A DNA stretch of 14,472 bases from DSAR01 sp034437315. GTDB lineage: Bacteria > Chloroflexota > Anaerolineae > B4-G1. Each line of letters starts with the position of its first letter. Position 1 is the first letter of the stretch. The DNA lies in assembly GCA_034437315.1 (NCBI GenBank), contig DAOTUC010000192.1, forward strand, positions 1 through 14,472. Reading direction: 5' to 3'. The notes beneath the pieces were generated by a model, which was not told the origin of the DNA, did not search any database, and saw only the letters and a list, made by a program, of their open reading frames with translations. Shown here piece by piece: positions 1 to 6,489 of this stretch. The translations under genes and the position numbers were made by a program.

Positions 1-95
1 GACCCTAAAGGTTTTGCTCAAGGCCGCGCAAACAACGTTTTTGCCTTAAACAATGACCTTTTTCCATCAAAACCAGCGCAAAAACCTTTAGGGTC
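1..95. repeat. Structured element with 15-bp terminal inverted repeats
   Basis: The first 15 bases (GACCCTAAAGGTTTT) are the exact reverse complement of bases 81-95. Inside, AAGGC at 20-24 can pair with GCCTT at 43-47, and AAAC at 30-33 with GTTT at 37-40, so a branched fold is possible. There is no ORF of note inside. It lies about 75 bp upstream of the hypB start. It could be a MITE-like dispersed repeat, a terminator of an upstream gene such as hypA, or a structured leader. The window edge coincides with the first arm, so the element may extend to the left. The inverted repeat is directly seen; its nature is not known. Confidence 0.6.
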
Positions 96-153
96 TATGA
101 TGGGCCATGCGAAATCCTGAAGACCCAACATGATTTCTGGGCTACCTACACTT

Positions 154-160
154 GGAGAGA
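154..160 (+). promoter_or_regulatory. Ribosome binding site deciding the hypB start
   Basis: GGAGAGA sits 8 bases before the ATG at 169. The in-frame ATG at 130 has no comparable site and would add 13 residues that are not typical of HypB. Confidence 0.6.
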
Positions 161-168
161 GATATTTT

Positions 169-852
169 ATGACGACTAAAGTGCCTATCGTGGAAAACAT
201 CCTGAACGCCAACGAGCAACTGGCGGCCAGCAACCGCGCCCGTTTAGACGCCGCCGCCGTCTTCGCCATCAACGTGATGGCCTCGCCGGGCGCCGGGAAG
301 ACCAGCCTCATCACGCGCACCGTCGAGGCGCTGCGAGACTCGTATCACATCGGCGCCGTGGACGGCGACATCGCGACGACGCTGGACGCCGATCGCATCG
401 CCGCCTTTGGCGCGCCCACCGTCCAGATCAACACCGGCGGCGCGTGCCACCTGGACGCCGTGATGCTCCAGGGCGCGTTGCCCCAGTTGCCGCTTGATGA
501 ACTGGATCTGCTCATCGTCGAGAACGTGGGCAACCTAGTCTGCCCCGCCAGCTTCAAGCTGGGCGTCCACCGCAGTGTACTCATCGCCAGCGTTCCCGAA
601 GGGGACGACAAGCCCTACAAATACCCGGTGATGTATCGCGGCGTGGACGTCCTGGTGTTGAACAAGATGGACGTGCTGGACGCTTTCGACTTCGACGTCG
701 ATTACTTCCGCCAGGGGGTAGAGGCGCTTAACCCTGGCCTGGCCTTCTTACCCCTCTCTTGCAAGACCGGCGAGGGTCTAGAGGGATGGTTGAATTGGTT
801 GAGAAACGAGGTGCAAGACCATGTGCCTGGGAATCCCGGGAAAGATCGTTGA
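169..852 (+). CDS. hypB: HypB, hydrogenase nickel incorporation GTPase
   Basis: HypB is a cytoplasmic GTPase/metallochaperone that, with HypA, delivers nickel to the large subunit of [NiFe] hydrogenases. The 227-residue product has a P-loop (ASPGAGKT, about residues 38-45), a VDGDI switch segment (64-68), the metal-site pair Cys93-His94 in GGACHLDA, a further conserved Cys125 in ENVGNLVCP, and the guanine-specificity motif NKMD (165-168). It lacks both the N-terminal CXXCGC high-affinity nickel motif of the E. coli protein and a histidine-rich nickel-storage stretch, so it is the short form seen in many bacteria and archaea. The ATG at 169 is preferred over 130 because of its ribosome binding site. 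The 3' end overlaps hypC by 32 bp, which suggests coupled translation. hypA is probably to the left of the window (inference). Confidence 0.95.
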   Translation: MTTKVPIVENILNANEQLAASNRARLDAAAVFAINVMASPGAGKTSLITRTVEALRDSYHIGAVDGDIATTLDADRIAAFGAPTVQINTGGACHLDAVMLQGALPQLPLDELDLLIVENVGNLVCPASFKLGVHRSVLIASVPEGDDKPYKYPVMYRGVDVLVLNKMDVLDAFDFDVDYFRQGVEALNPGLAFLPLSCKTGEGLEGWLNWLRNEVQDHVPGNPGKDR

Positions 853-1084
853 AATGACTGAAACTGAAAATGAGTTAATGCCAATGGGCAAGGTCGATTT
901 CGGCGGCATCGTCCGAGACGCTTGCCTGGCCTACGTGCCGGATGCTCAAACCGGCGATTACGTCATCGTCCATGCCGGTTTCGCCATCAGCCAGCTGTCT
1001 GAGGCGGAGGCCCAGGAGACCCTGGAACTGTTAGTGGAGAGCGGTCTTTTGAGCGCCGAAGGGGTCGGAGAGGCGAGCCCCTAG
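821..1084 (+). CDS. hypC: HypC/HybG-family hydrogenase assembly chaperone
   Basis: HypC binds HypD and carries the Fe(CN)2CO group to the hydrogenase large-subunit precursor. The 87-residue product starts with MCLGIPGKI, whose Cys2 is the essential iron-binding and precursor-binding residue. It also has the family's VDFGG segment (about 25-29) and GDYVIVHAGFAI (about 45-56), and its length is typical. GAGG at 808-811 provides a ribosome binding site 9 bases before the ATG, inside the end of hypB. hypB and hypC are clearly one transcription unit. No hydrogenase structural subunits, hypD, hypE or hypF lie in the window, so the hydrogenase type cannot be told from here. Confidence 0.95.
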   Translation: MCLGIPGKIVEMTETENELMPMGKVDFGGIVRDACLAYVPDAQTGDYVIVHAGFAISQLSEAEAQETLELLVESGLLSAEGVGEASP

Positions 1085-1137
1085 CGAACGCTCGTGAGGG
1101 ATTTTTCAGTTCAGTCTCCGTTGCCCCTAACATGAAC

Positions 1138-1180
1138 GAGCCAGAACCAACAGGGGATCAACGATGGCAAATTCTGGCTC
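1138..1180. repeat. 9-bp perfect inverted repeat, 25-nt loop
   Basis: GAGCCAGAA (1138-1146) is the exact reverse complement of TTCTGGCTC (1172-1180). It lies just after hypC. It is not followed by a clear T-run, so termination is uncertain. Confidence 0.45.
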
Positions 1181-1213
1181 GATTTGCAAGGATTTTATTG
1201 GTTAGGCCCTATG

Positions 1214-1242
1214 CGCCCCGATCTCGATCAGAGGTCGGGGCG
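1214..1242 (+). terminator. Strong 12-bp hairpin after hypBC, possible terminator
   Basis: CGCCCCGATCTC (1214-1225) pairs with GAGGTCGGGGCG (1231-1242) through 12 pairs with one G-T wobble, closing a 5-base loop. It is the most stable hairpin between hypC and the next promoter and is well placed to end the hypBC transcript. The downstream bases (TCCCACTTT) are only weakly U-rich, so it may be a rho-independent terminator of imperfect form or a 3'-end protection hairpin. Confidence 0.4.
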
Positions 1243-1249
1243 TCCCACT

Positions 1250-1277
1250 TTGGCATATTCCACCAGGCGAGTATAAT
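1250..1277 (+). promoter_or_regulatory. Sigma70-type promoter for the 1452-4953 gene cluster
   Basis: TTGGCA (1250-1255) and a consensus TATAAT (1272-1277) are separated by 16 bp. Transcription would start near 1284 and give a leader of about 165 nt containing the 1356-1377 hairpin. The promoter lies just downstream of the putative hypBC terminator, which supports a transcription boundary here. Confidence 0.5.
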
Positions 1278-1355
1278 AGACTTATCGAAAGTCATTGACA
1301 CATACCAGGTTTAGCCCATCCGTTCGGCGATGCGTTATCCTCGGTTCTCTAGAAG

Positions 1356-1377
1356 CCGCCGGACTGTGGTCCGGCGG
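1356..1377 (+). promoter_or_regulatory. 9-bp tetraloop hairpin in the leader of the 1452 gene
   Basis: CCGCCGGAC (1356-1364) pairs perfectly with GTCCGGCGG (1369-1377) around a TGTG loop. It falls within the predicted 5' leader, 74 bp before the start codon. No T-run follows, so it is more likely an RNA stability or regulatory element than a terminator. Its function is unknown. Confidence 0.4.
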
Positions 1378-1451
1378 GAGCAAGTTGAGTAGTACCTGTC
1401 GAAAGATCGTTTCAATAACGTCTTATCAGCAGCGAAAGGAAGGAAGGAACG

Positions 1452-1976
1452 ATGCTACGCAAATTGAGTGAACTTATGGACTTACTCATCCTCGGCCCTT
1501 CGACGATGGCTATGTCATGCGCCTCTTCACCGTCCGAGAAAAGACGAAGCGTCCCCTGGTGGATGTGGGCCAGCGTCGCACTCGCCTGGCTGCTCCTTTT
1601 GCAGTGGTGGCGTAGACAAATGGTGGAAAAGCAAGCGCCCTCGGAAAGGATCGAGATCCCACTCCCGCCGGAGGTTGAACTTGATGTAGAAAAGTTGACC
1701 ATCCCATTCCCCACCGAACCGGTCCAGCCTGACGATCTGAAGCGCATTGAGGGCGTCGGCCCGAAGATAGCGAGCGTGTTGCAAGCGACCGGCATCGAGA
1801 CCTTCGCCCAATTGGCCGCTTCCGACGTGGCCCGCTTGCGAGACATCCTCCAGGCGGCCGGCATCCGGATCGCCGATCCAGAGACCTGGCCTGAGCAAGC
1901 AGCCCTGGCGGTCCAGGAGGAGTGGGAAGCGCTCGAAACCTTACAGGGACAACTCAAAGGCGGGCGGCGCGTATAA
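1452..1976 (+). CDS. Membrane-anchored helix-hairpin-helix domain protein
   Basis: The function is unknown. The 174-residue product has a short N-terminal region, a basic stretch (EKRR, 29-32), one hydrophobic, Trp-rich membrane segment (about 34-53), then RR and a proline/acid-rich linker (60-92). A helix-hairpin-helix region (about 93-150) follows, beginning DDLKRIEGVGPKIASVLQ. The GVGPKIA turn is typical of the HhH domains that bind DNA backbone non-specifically, and similar stand-alone domains are often found attached to unrelated proteins. The C-terminal 25 residues look like an amphipathic helix. A clear AAGGAAGGAAGG-type ribosome binding site (1437-1449) precedes the ATG. mscL follows after 38 bp, probably in the same transcript. 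It may tether nucleic acid or a protein partner at the membrane, but this is only inference. Confidence 0.75.
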   Translation: MLRKLSELMDLLILGPSTMAMSCASSPSEKRRSVPWWMWASVALAWLLLLQWWRRQMVEKQAPSERIEIPLPPEVELDVEKLTIPFPTEPVQPDDLKRIEGVGPKIASVLQATGIETFAQLAASDVARLRDILQAAGIRIADPETWPEQAALAVQEEWEALETLQGQLKGGRRV

Positions 1977-2014
1977 CGTCACCCACCCCAATCAAATAGA
2001 GGAGGAATCAAGCG

Positions 2015-2467
2015 ATGTTACAGGAATTCAAGAAATTCGCCCTGCGGGGCAACGTCATCGACATGGCGGTCGGCATCATCATCGGTTCCGCCTTCAGCAC
2101 CATCGTCAAGTCCCTGGTCGACGACGTTCTCATGCCCCCCATTGGCCTGTTACTGGGCGGCGTCGATTTCGTCAATCTGTTCATCTTGCTCAAAGGCGGC
2201 GATCCGGGCGGCCCCTACGCCGCGTTAGCAGACGCCCAGGCGGCCGGCGCGGTGACCGTCAACTACGGCGCGTTCATCAACAACGTCATCAGCTTCCTGA
2301 TCGTCGCGGCGGCGATGTTCTTGCTCATTCGCGGCATCAACCGGCTGGAGCGCGGAGAGGAGGAAGCGCCGGAACCGACGACGAAAGAATGCCCTTATTG
2401 CCAGACCACCATCCCCATCAAGGCCACCCGCTGCCCCAACTGCACGTCGGAACTATCACAGGACTAA
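2015..2467 (+). CDS. mscL: Large-conductance mechanosensitive channel MscL with zinc-ribbon tail
   Basis: MscL is a homopentameric inner-membrane channel that opens under membrane tension and releases solutes during osmotic downshock. The N-terminal amphipathic helix and TM1 (residues about 1-48; FKKFALRGNVIDMAVGIIIG) are strongly conserved, and TM2 follows (about 86-107). The periplasmic loop is about 35 residues. After RGINRLERGEEE the usual cytoplasmic helix bundle is replaced or extended by a four-cysteine ribbon (Cys126, 129, 140, 143 in CPYC and CPNC knuckles). Total length is 150 residues, close to the family norm of 130-150. A strong GAGGAGGA site (1999-2006) sets the start. It lies between the HhH gene and the GGT-like gene, 18 bp from the latter. 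Confidence 0.95.
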   Translation: MLQEFKKFALRGNVIDMAVGIIIGSAFSTIVKSLVDDVLMPPIGLLLGGVDFVNLFILLKGGDPGGPYAALADAQAAGAVTVNYGAFINNVISFLIVAAAMFLLIRGINRLERGEEEAPEPTTKECPYCQTTIPIKATRCPNCTSELSQD

Positions 2468-2471
2468 AGCC

Positions 2472-2477
2472 AGGAGG
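2472..2477 (+). promoter_or_regulatory. Ribosome binding site deciding the GGT-like start
   Basis: AGGAGG is 8 bases before the ATG at 2486. The in-frame TTG at 2480 is only 2 bases from the motif, too close to be used. Confidence 0.65.
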
Positions 2478-2485
2478 AGTTGTCA

Positions 2486-4294
2486 ATGTCTTTTACCACG
2501 CGACCGGTCATTATGGGGCGACGCGGGGTTGTGACCTCAGGCCATTACCTCGCCACGGCGGCGGGATTCCGCATCATGGAACAAGGCGGCAACGCCATCG
2601 ACGCGGCCGCCGCGATGTGCTTCTGCCTGAACTTGCTGGAACCCCAGAGCAACGGCATCGGCGGAGAGGTTCCGGTCCTGATCTATTCGGCCCGGGACCA
2701 GCAGGCCTTCGCCATCAGCGGGCAGGGTTGGTCGCCGGCCGCCTTCACCATCGAATGGTGCCAGGCGCACGGCATCGACCTCATCCCCGGCGACGGTTAC
2801 CTGCCGGCGTGTGTCCCCGCCGTCGTCGATACGTGGGCTGTGGCGCTCGCCCGTTTTGGTACCCTGTCCTTCGCCCAGATCCTCCAGCCCGCCATCGAGT
2901 TGGCCGAGGACGGCTTCCCGGTCTACGCCGGCCTGCGCAATAGTATCCACGGCAATCTGGAGAAATTCACCCAGCGCTACCCGACGACGGCCGCCCTCTA
3001 CTGCCCCGGCGGGCAGGCGCCCGAGATCGGCGACGTTTTCCGCAACCCCGGTTTCGCCGGCGTGCTCAAACGGATGTGCCAGGCGGAGGAGCGCGCCAGG
3101 CGCGCGGGGCGCGTGACCAGCATCGAGGCGGCGCGCGACGTCTTCTACACGGGCGAGATCGCCGAGCGCATCGTGACCTTCATGCAAGAGCACCCGGTCG
3201 AGGACGCCAGCGGGAGCGCGCACCGGGGCCTGCTTTCCTACGAGGACATGGCCGAATGGCGCGCGACGGTCGAGAACCCGCTCACCTACAACTATCGCGG
3301 TAGTTACGGCAGCCTCGGCGTCCACAAGTGCTCGGCCTGGACGCAGGGGCCGGTCTTCCTGCAACAACTGGCCATCCTGCAGGGTTTTGATCTCCCATCC
3401 ATGGGCCACAACTCGGCCGAGTACGCGCACACCTGGATCGAGGGGGCCAAACTGGCCTTCGCCGACCGGGAGGCCTATTACGGCGACCCCCGTTTTGACG
3501 ACGCGCCTTTCGACGTGCTGCTCTCCAGGGACTACGTCGAGCAACGGCGCGCCCTGATCGGCGATCGGGCCTCGCTCGATATGCGGCCCGGCGACGCAGG
3601 CGGCGGCGCGCCCTCGTACGAGCTCTTCGACGTCGCGGAGGACAACCGCCGGGCGCTCGACGTGACCGAGCGGGAGATCCAGGACCTGGGGTTGGGGCAC
3701 GCCCACGTCAGCGATACCACTCACCTCGACGCCGTGGACCGGGAGGGCAACATGGTCGCCGCCACGCCCAGCGGCGGATGGATCGGCTCCTCCCCCGTCG
3801 TCGAAGGGCTGGGCTTCCCCATGGGCACGCGGGGCCAGATGTTCTACCTCAACCCCGAACGGCCCAACGCCCTGGAACCCCGCAAACGCCCGCGGGCCAC
3901 GCTGACGCCCTCCCTGGTGACCCAGGACGGCGCGCCGTTCATGGTCTTCGGCACGCCGGGCGGCGACTGCCAGGACCAGTGGACCCTGCAATTCTTCCTC
4001 AACTACGTCGATTTCGGGATGAACGTGCAGGAGGCGCTGGACGCCCCGACCTTTCACACGGCCCACTTCCCCGCCTCCTTCTACCCTCGTGGAGCGTTCC
4101 CGGGCCGCGTGATGGTCGAGGGCCGGATCGAGTCCGACGTGATTGAGGAATTGAAACGTCGCGGACACGACGTCGTCGTCATCGGCGATTGGGTCAACGG
4201 CAAGGCGATGGCTATCCGTTACGACGGCGAGCGGGGCCTCATTCTGGGCGGCGTCTCGCCCCGGCGGCTCATCGGATATGGGTTTGGATGGTGA
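2486..4294 (+). CDS. Gamma-glutamyltransferase-family Ntn hydrolase
   Basis: The 602-residue product is a proenzyme of the gamma-glutamyltransferase/acylase family, which cleaves itself before a Thr that becomes the N-terminal nucleophile. Thr411-Thr412-His413 in SDTTHLDAVDREGN matches the TTH-x4-D site of E. coli GGT, so the predicted large subunit is about 1-410 and the small about 411-602. The early motifs are family-like (GGNAIDAAAAM, about 34-44; NGIGGE, about 56-61). There is no signal peptide, so unlike periplasmic E. coli GGT it is probably cytoplasmic. Several gamma-glutamyl-binding residues differ: the Ser-Ser pair is Ala471-Thr472, GGS is GGD (492-494), and the aspartate of the MDDF segment is missing. 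It may therefore be a GGT-like acylase or hydrolase with another substrate. It overlaps the transpeptidase gene by 7 bp. Confidence 0.88.
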   Translation: MSFTTRPVIMGRRGVVTSGHYLATAAGFRIMEQGGNAIDAAAAMCFCLNLLEPQSNGIGGEVPVLIYSARDQQAFAISGQGWSPAAFTIEWCQAHGIDLIPGDGYLPACVPAVVDTWAVALARFGTLSFAQILQPAIELAEDGFPVYAGLRNSIHGNLEKFTQRYPTTAALYCPGGQAPEIGDVFRNPGFAGVLKRMCQAEERARRAGRVTSIEAARDVFYTGEIAERIVTFMQEHPVEDASGSAHRGLLSYEDMAEWRATVENPLTYNYRGSYGSLGVHKCSAWTQGPVFLQQLAILQGFDLPSMGHNSAEYAHTWIEGAKLAFADREAYYGDPRFDDAPFDVLLSRDYVEQRRALIGDRASLDMRPGDAGGGAPSYELFDVAEDNRRALDVTEREIQDLGLGHAHVSDTTHLDAVDREGNMVAATPSGGWIGSSPVVEGLGFPMGTRGQMFYLNPERPNALEPRKRPRATLTPSLVTQDGAPFMVFGTPGGDCQDQWTLQFFLNYVDFGMNVQEALDAPTFHTAHFPASFYPRGAFPGRVMVEGRIESDVIEELKRRGHDVVVIGDWVNGKAMAIRYDGERGLILGGVSPRRLIGYGFGW

Positions 4295-4953
4295 GGCGGC
4301 GCTGGAGAAAAGGGTTAGGGATCCTCTGGATCTGTCTTGGTCTCTTGCTGCTCTGCGCCTCTTATACGCAGTTGGGCGACGTCGTCGTCGATTACGCGAT
4401 CTGGCGTTGGATGGTCACTTTCAAGCGCCCTATCGAACAGGTGGACGATTACCGCGTGGTGGTGACGAAATCAACCCGCAGGCTTGACGTCTACCAGGAT
4501 GGCCAAATTGTAGCCAGTTATCGAGTGGGATTGAGCAGCCAGGGGTTGGCACCTCGTAAAACGTGGGAAGATCGGTTGACGCCCGAGGGTGTGTTTCTCA
4601 TCGCCAGCATGCAGCGCCAATCGGTCTTCGGGCCGCGCCAGATGCTGCTCGAGACGACGGAGTCAGCGTTGGAAGATTACCTGGCCCAATACGGCGACGC
4701 CGGGCGCGCCCGGTTGCAAACCTGGGAGAACGAGCACAGGCTATTGGATACCATCTGGGAGACGTATGATTTCAACGCGGCCTATCCCGAGCACCCGATG
4801 TGGCATGATATTCTCATACACGGCGGCGGGAGTGAGCGGGATTGGACGTGGGGTTGCATCGCGCTGGATGACGCCGACGTCGTGGCGTTGTTTGACCTGT
4901 TGCACAAATCACGCCATCGTGGATTAGGCGTCCCGGTAGAGATACGTCCTTGA
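4288..4953 (+). CDS. Membrane-anchored L,D-transpeptidase (YkuD fold)
   Basis: YkuD-family enzymes form or break peptidoglycan bonds at meso-diaminopimelate, acting outside the membrane through a catalytic cysteine. The 221-residue product begins with a basic stretch and one hydrophobic segment (about residues 8-25), a signal anchor or uncleaved signal. The catalytic domain starts near YRVVVTKSTRRLDVYQDG (about 53-70). The active-site block has His178 in ILIHGGG, then 11 residues on the Thr-Trp-Gly-Cys motif with Cys190 in TWGCIALDDADV, fitting the HG...S/T-x-G-C signature. The start ATG overlaps the GGT-like stop (ATGGTGA), typical of translational coupling; GTG at 4291 is an alternative. 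The coupling hints that the two enzymes are made together, but a shared pathway is not shown. It ends 7 bp from the convergent rimO gene with no visible terminator between. Confidence 0.87.
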   Translation: MVRRRWRKGLGILWICLGLLLLCASYTQLGDVVVDYAIWRWMVTFKRPIEQVDDYRVVVTKSTRRLDVYQDGQIVASYRVGLSSQGLAPRKTWEDRLTPEGVFLIASMQRQSVFGPRQMLLETTESALEDYLAQYGDAGRARLQTWENEHRLLDTIWETYDFNAAYPEHPMWHDILIHGGGSERDWTWGCIALDDADVVALFDLLHKSRHRGLGVPVEIRP

Positions 4954-4960
4954 TTCCGCG

Positions 4961-6310
4961 TTACGTCTCGACCGGATCGCCGACCAGGTCGTATTCCAGC
5001 GCGCCGCTGATGCGAACCGGGACGATCTCGCCCACCGGCGATTCCGCTTGCACCAACACCATCCCATCGACCTCGGGCGCGTCCCGGTAAGAGCGTCCCA
5101 CGCTGATGTCCTCTCCCACCCCTTCGATCAGCACGTCCAGTGTCTGGCCGAGCAGCGCCTGATTTTTCGCCAGGGATATTGGCTGTTGCAGGGCCATCAA
5201 CCGCCCGCGCCGCTCTTCCTTGACCTCCAGCGCGACGTCGTCTGGCAGCACGGCTGCCGGCGTCCCCTCTTCGTGGGAATAGGTGAACACGCCCACCCGG
5301 TCGAAGCCTACATCTTCCACAAAATCCAGCAGCGCCTGGAATTCCTGCTCCGTCTCGCCGGGGAAGCCCACGATGAACGTCGTCCGGATGGCGATCTGGG
5401 GCATAGCGGCCCGCAGGCGGGCGATGGTCCACCGCATCTCCTCGACGTCGGCCGGGCGTCGCATGCGGCGCAATACGTCAGGGTGCGCGTGTTGGAGCGG
5501 CAAATCCAGGTAGGGCAAGATCTGCGGGTGACGGGCCATGGTCTCGATTAACTCGTCGGTGATCTGCCGCCGTCCGGGATAGGCGTACATCAATCGGATC
5601 CAGGCCGCGCCCGAAGCGCCCTGGACGAGCTCCTCCAGCACGCGGGCCAGGTTGTATGCTGGCCCCAGGTCATGCCCGTAGTCGGTCGTATCCTGGGCGA
5701 TGAGGATGATCTCCTGGACGCCATATTCGACCGCCAATTGGGCGTCGGCCAATATCTCCTCGAGTGGGCGGCTTACGATGGGGCCTTTGATCAAGGGGAT
5801 GGCGCAGAAGGCGCAAGTCCGGCGACATCCATCGGCCAACTTGAGGTAAGCGCTGTCGCCCTGGACAGCCAGGCGGGGGATGCCAATCGTATCCTGCTGC
5901 GTCATCACTGTGTCGGGCAGATGGCGGATGGGTCTTTCTATATCTTCCGAGGCGCGTTCCATTTTCTCTAACAGCGTCGTCACGTCAATCCAGCGGCGCG
6001 CGCCGATGAGGCCGTCGATGCCGGGCGTCGCCGCCGTCAACTCGTCGGGGCGATACTGGGAATAGCATCCGGCGGCGACGATCTTCTGTCCGGGGCGCCG
6101 GTTAGCGATCAGATTCTTCAGCATCTCCTGAGATTCGTCGCGCGCCGGCTGGATGAAGCCGCACGTGTTGACGAGCAGCAAGTCGGCTTTCTCAGGGACG
6201 TCGGCCTGCCGATACCCGGCCTGGGTGAGCAGCAGGGCGATCCCTTCGCTGTCCACCAGGTTCTTGGCGCATCCTAACGAAATCAGGTAAAAACGGGGTT
6301 GCTCAGTCAT
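4961..6310 (-). CDS. rimO: RimO, ribosomal protein S12 methylthiotransferase
   Basis: RimO is a radical-SAM enzyme with two [4Fe-4S] clusters that adds a methylthio group to the conserved aspartate of ribosomal protein S12. In the 449-residue product the N-terminal MTTase domain supplies Cys14 (SLGCAKN), Cys50 (NTCGF) and Cys82 (AAGCYSQ). The radical-SAM motif is Cys162-x3-Cys166-x2-Cys169 (GCRRTCAFC). A TRAM domain ends the protein (about 385-449). SLGCAKNLVDSE and the overall length favour RimO over the tRNA enzyme MiaB. The ATG at 6310 is chosen because GGAG lies 7 bases upstream (complement of 6318-6321); a longer frame to 6409 adds unconserved sequence. It lies downstream of the rodZ-like gene but is separated from it by an intrinsic terminator, so it probably has its own promoter. 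Confidence 0.95.
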   Translation of the reverse strand: MTEQPRFYLISLGCAKNLVDSEGIALLLTQAGYRQADVPEKADLLLVNTCGFIQPARDESQEMLKNLIANRRPGQKIVAAGCYSQYRPDELTAATPGIDGLIGARRWIDVTTLLEKMERASEDIERPIRHLPDTVMTQQDTIGIPRLAVQGDSAYLKLADGCRRTCAFCAIPLIKGPIVSRPLEEILADAQLAVEYGVQEIILIAQDTTDYGHDLGPAYNLARVLEELVQGASGAAWIRLMYAYPGRRQITDELIETMARHPQILPYLDLPLQHAHPDVLRRMRRPADVEEMRWTIARLRAAMPQIAIRTTFIVGFPGETEQEFQALLDFVEDVGFDRVGVFTYSHEEGTPAAVLPDDVALEVKEERRGRLMALQQPISLAKNQALLGQTLDVLIEGVGEDISVGRSYRDAPEVDGMVLVQAESPVGEIVPVRISGALEYDLVGDPVET

Positions 6311-6340
6311 AGATAGTCTCCGGAAGGGGGGAGATTGGTT

Positions 6341-6392
6341 GATCGTCGCTTTTCGACGATCCTCCGCTTGGGCGGCGCTCAATCCGAGGATC
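6341..6392 (-). promoter_or_regulatory. Two overlapping hairpins in the rimO leader
   Basis: GATCGTCG (6341-6348) pairs with CGACGATC (6354-6361) around a 5-base loop. GATCCTC (6358-6364) pairs with GAGGATC (6386-6392). The two stems share 6358-6361 and so exclude each other in part. They lie 31-82 bases upstream of the rimO start. An attenuator-like role is possible but unproved, and no T-run follows either stem on the minus strand. Confidence 0.3.
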
Positions 6393-6429
6393 CCGTGTCT
6401 GCCATACATTGCGGGAAGAGACCCCCATT

Positions 6430-6461
6430 AAACCAAACGGGTAGGCCTGGAAGCCTACCCG
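6430..6461 (-). terminator. Intrinsic terminator after the rodZ-like gene
   Basis: Read on the minus strand, CGGGTAGGC (6461-6453) and GCCTACCCG (6446-6438) form a perfect 9-bp stem with a 6-base loop, followed by TTTGGTTTAA. It lies 28 bp after the stop codon of the rodZ-like gene and separates it from rimO. The stem sequence may also be a dispersed repeat. Confidence 0.6.
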
Positions 6462-6489
6462 CAAATAACGAATGTGATGGCGTAGGAAA

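Larger units (their letters stand above)
1085..1451. other. 367-bp intergenic region, hairpin-rich, no convincing gene
   Basis: No supported coding sequence lies between hypC and the next gene. The region is relatively A+T-rich in its first half. It holds three inverted repeats (1138-1180, 1214-1242, 1356-1377) and a promoter (1250-1277), listed separately. A 60-codon open frame at 1132-1314 has no ribosome binding site and runs through two of the hairpins, so I do not regard it as a gene. Confidence 0.6.

Noticed and set aside
1..168. A riboswitch (nickel/cobalt or cyclic-di-GMP type) upstream of hypB
   Set aside because: The inverted repeat is strong, but none of the conserved cores of these riboswitch classes is visible.
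1132..1314. 60-codon plus-strand open frame after hypC
   Set aside because: It has no ribosome binding site, crosses two strong hairpins and the promoter, and has no recognisable motif.
2537..4168. Long minus-strand open frame (over 500 codons) opposite the GGT-like gene
   Set aside because: It is an antisense shadow of a high-G+C gene: the plus-strand frame has clear family motifs and a ribosome binding site, while the minus frame gives Arg/Gly/Val-rich sequence with no recognisable domain.
4954..4960. Bidirectional terminator between the convergent transpeptidase and rimO genes
   Set aside because: Only 7 bp separate the stop codons and no hairpin with T-runs is seen across the junction.
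4782..5432. Minus-strand open frame of 216 codons across the transpeptidase/rimO junction
   Set aside because: It overlaps both well-supported genes in other frames and has Arg/Gly-rich composition typical of a shadow.
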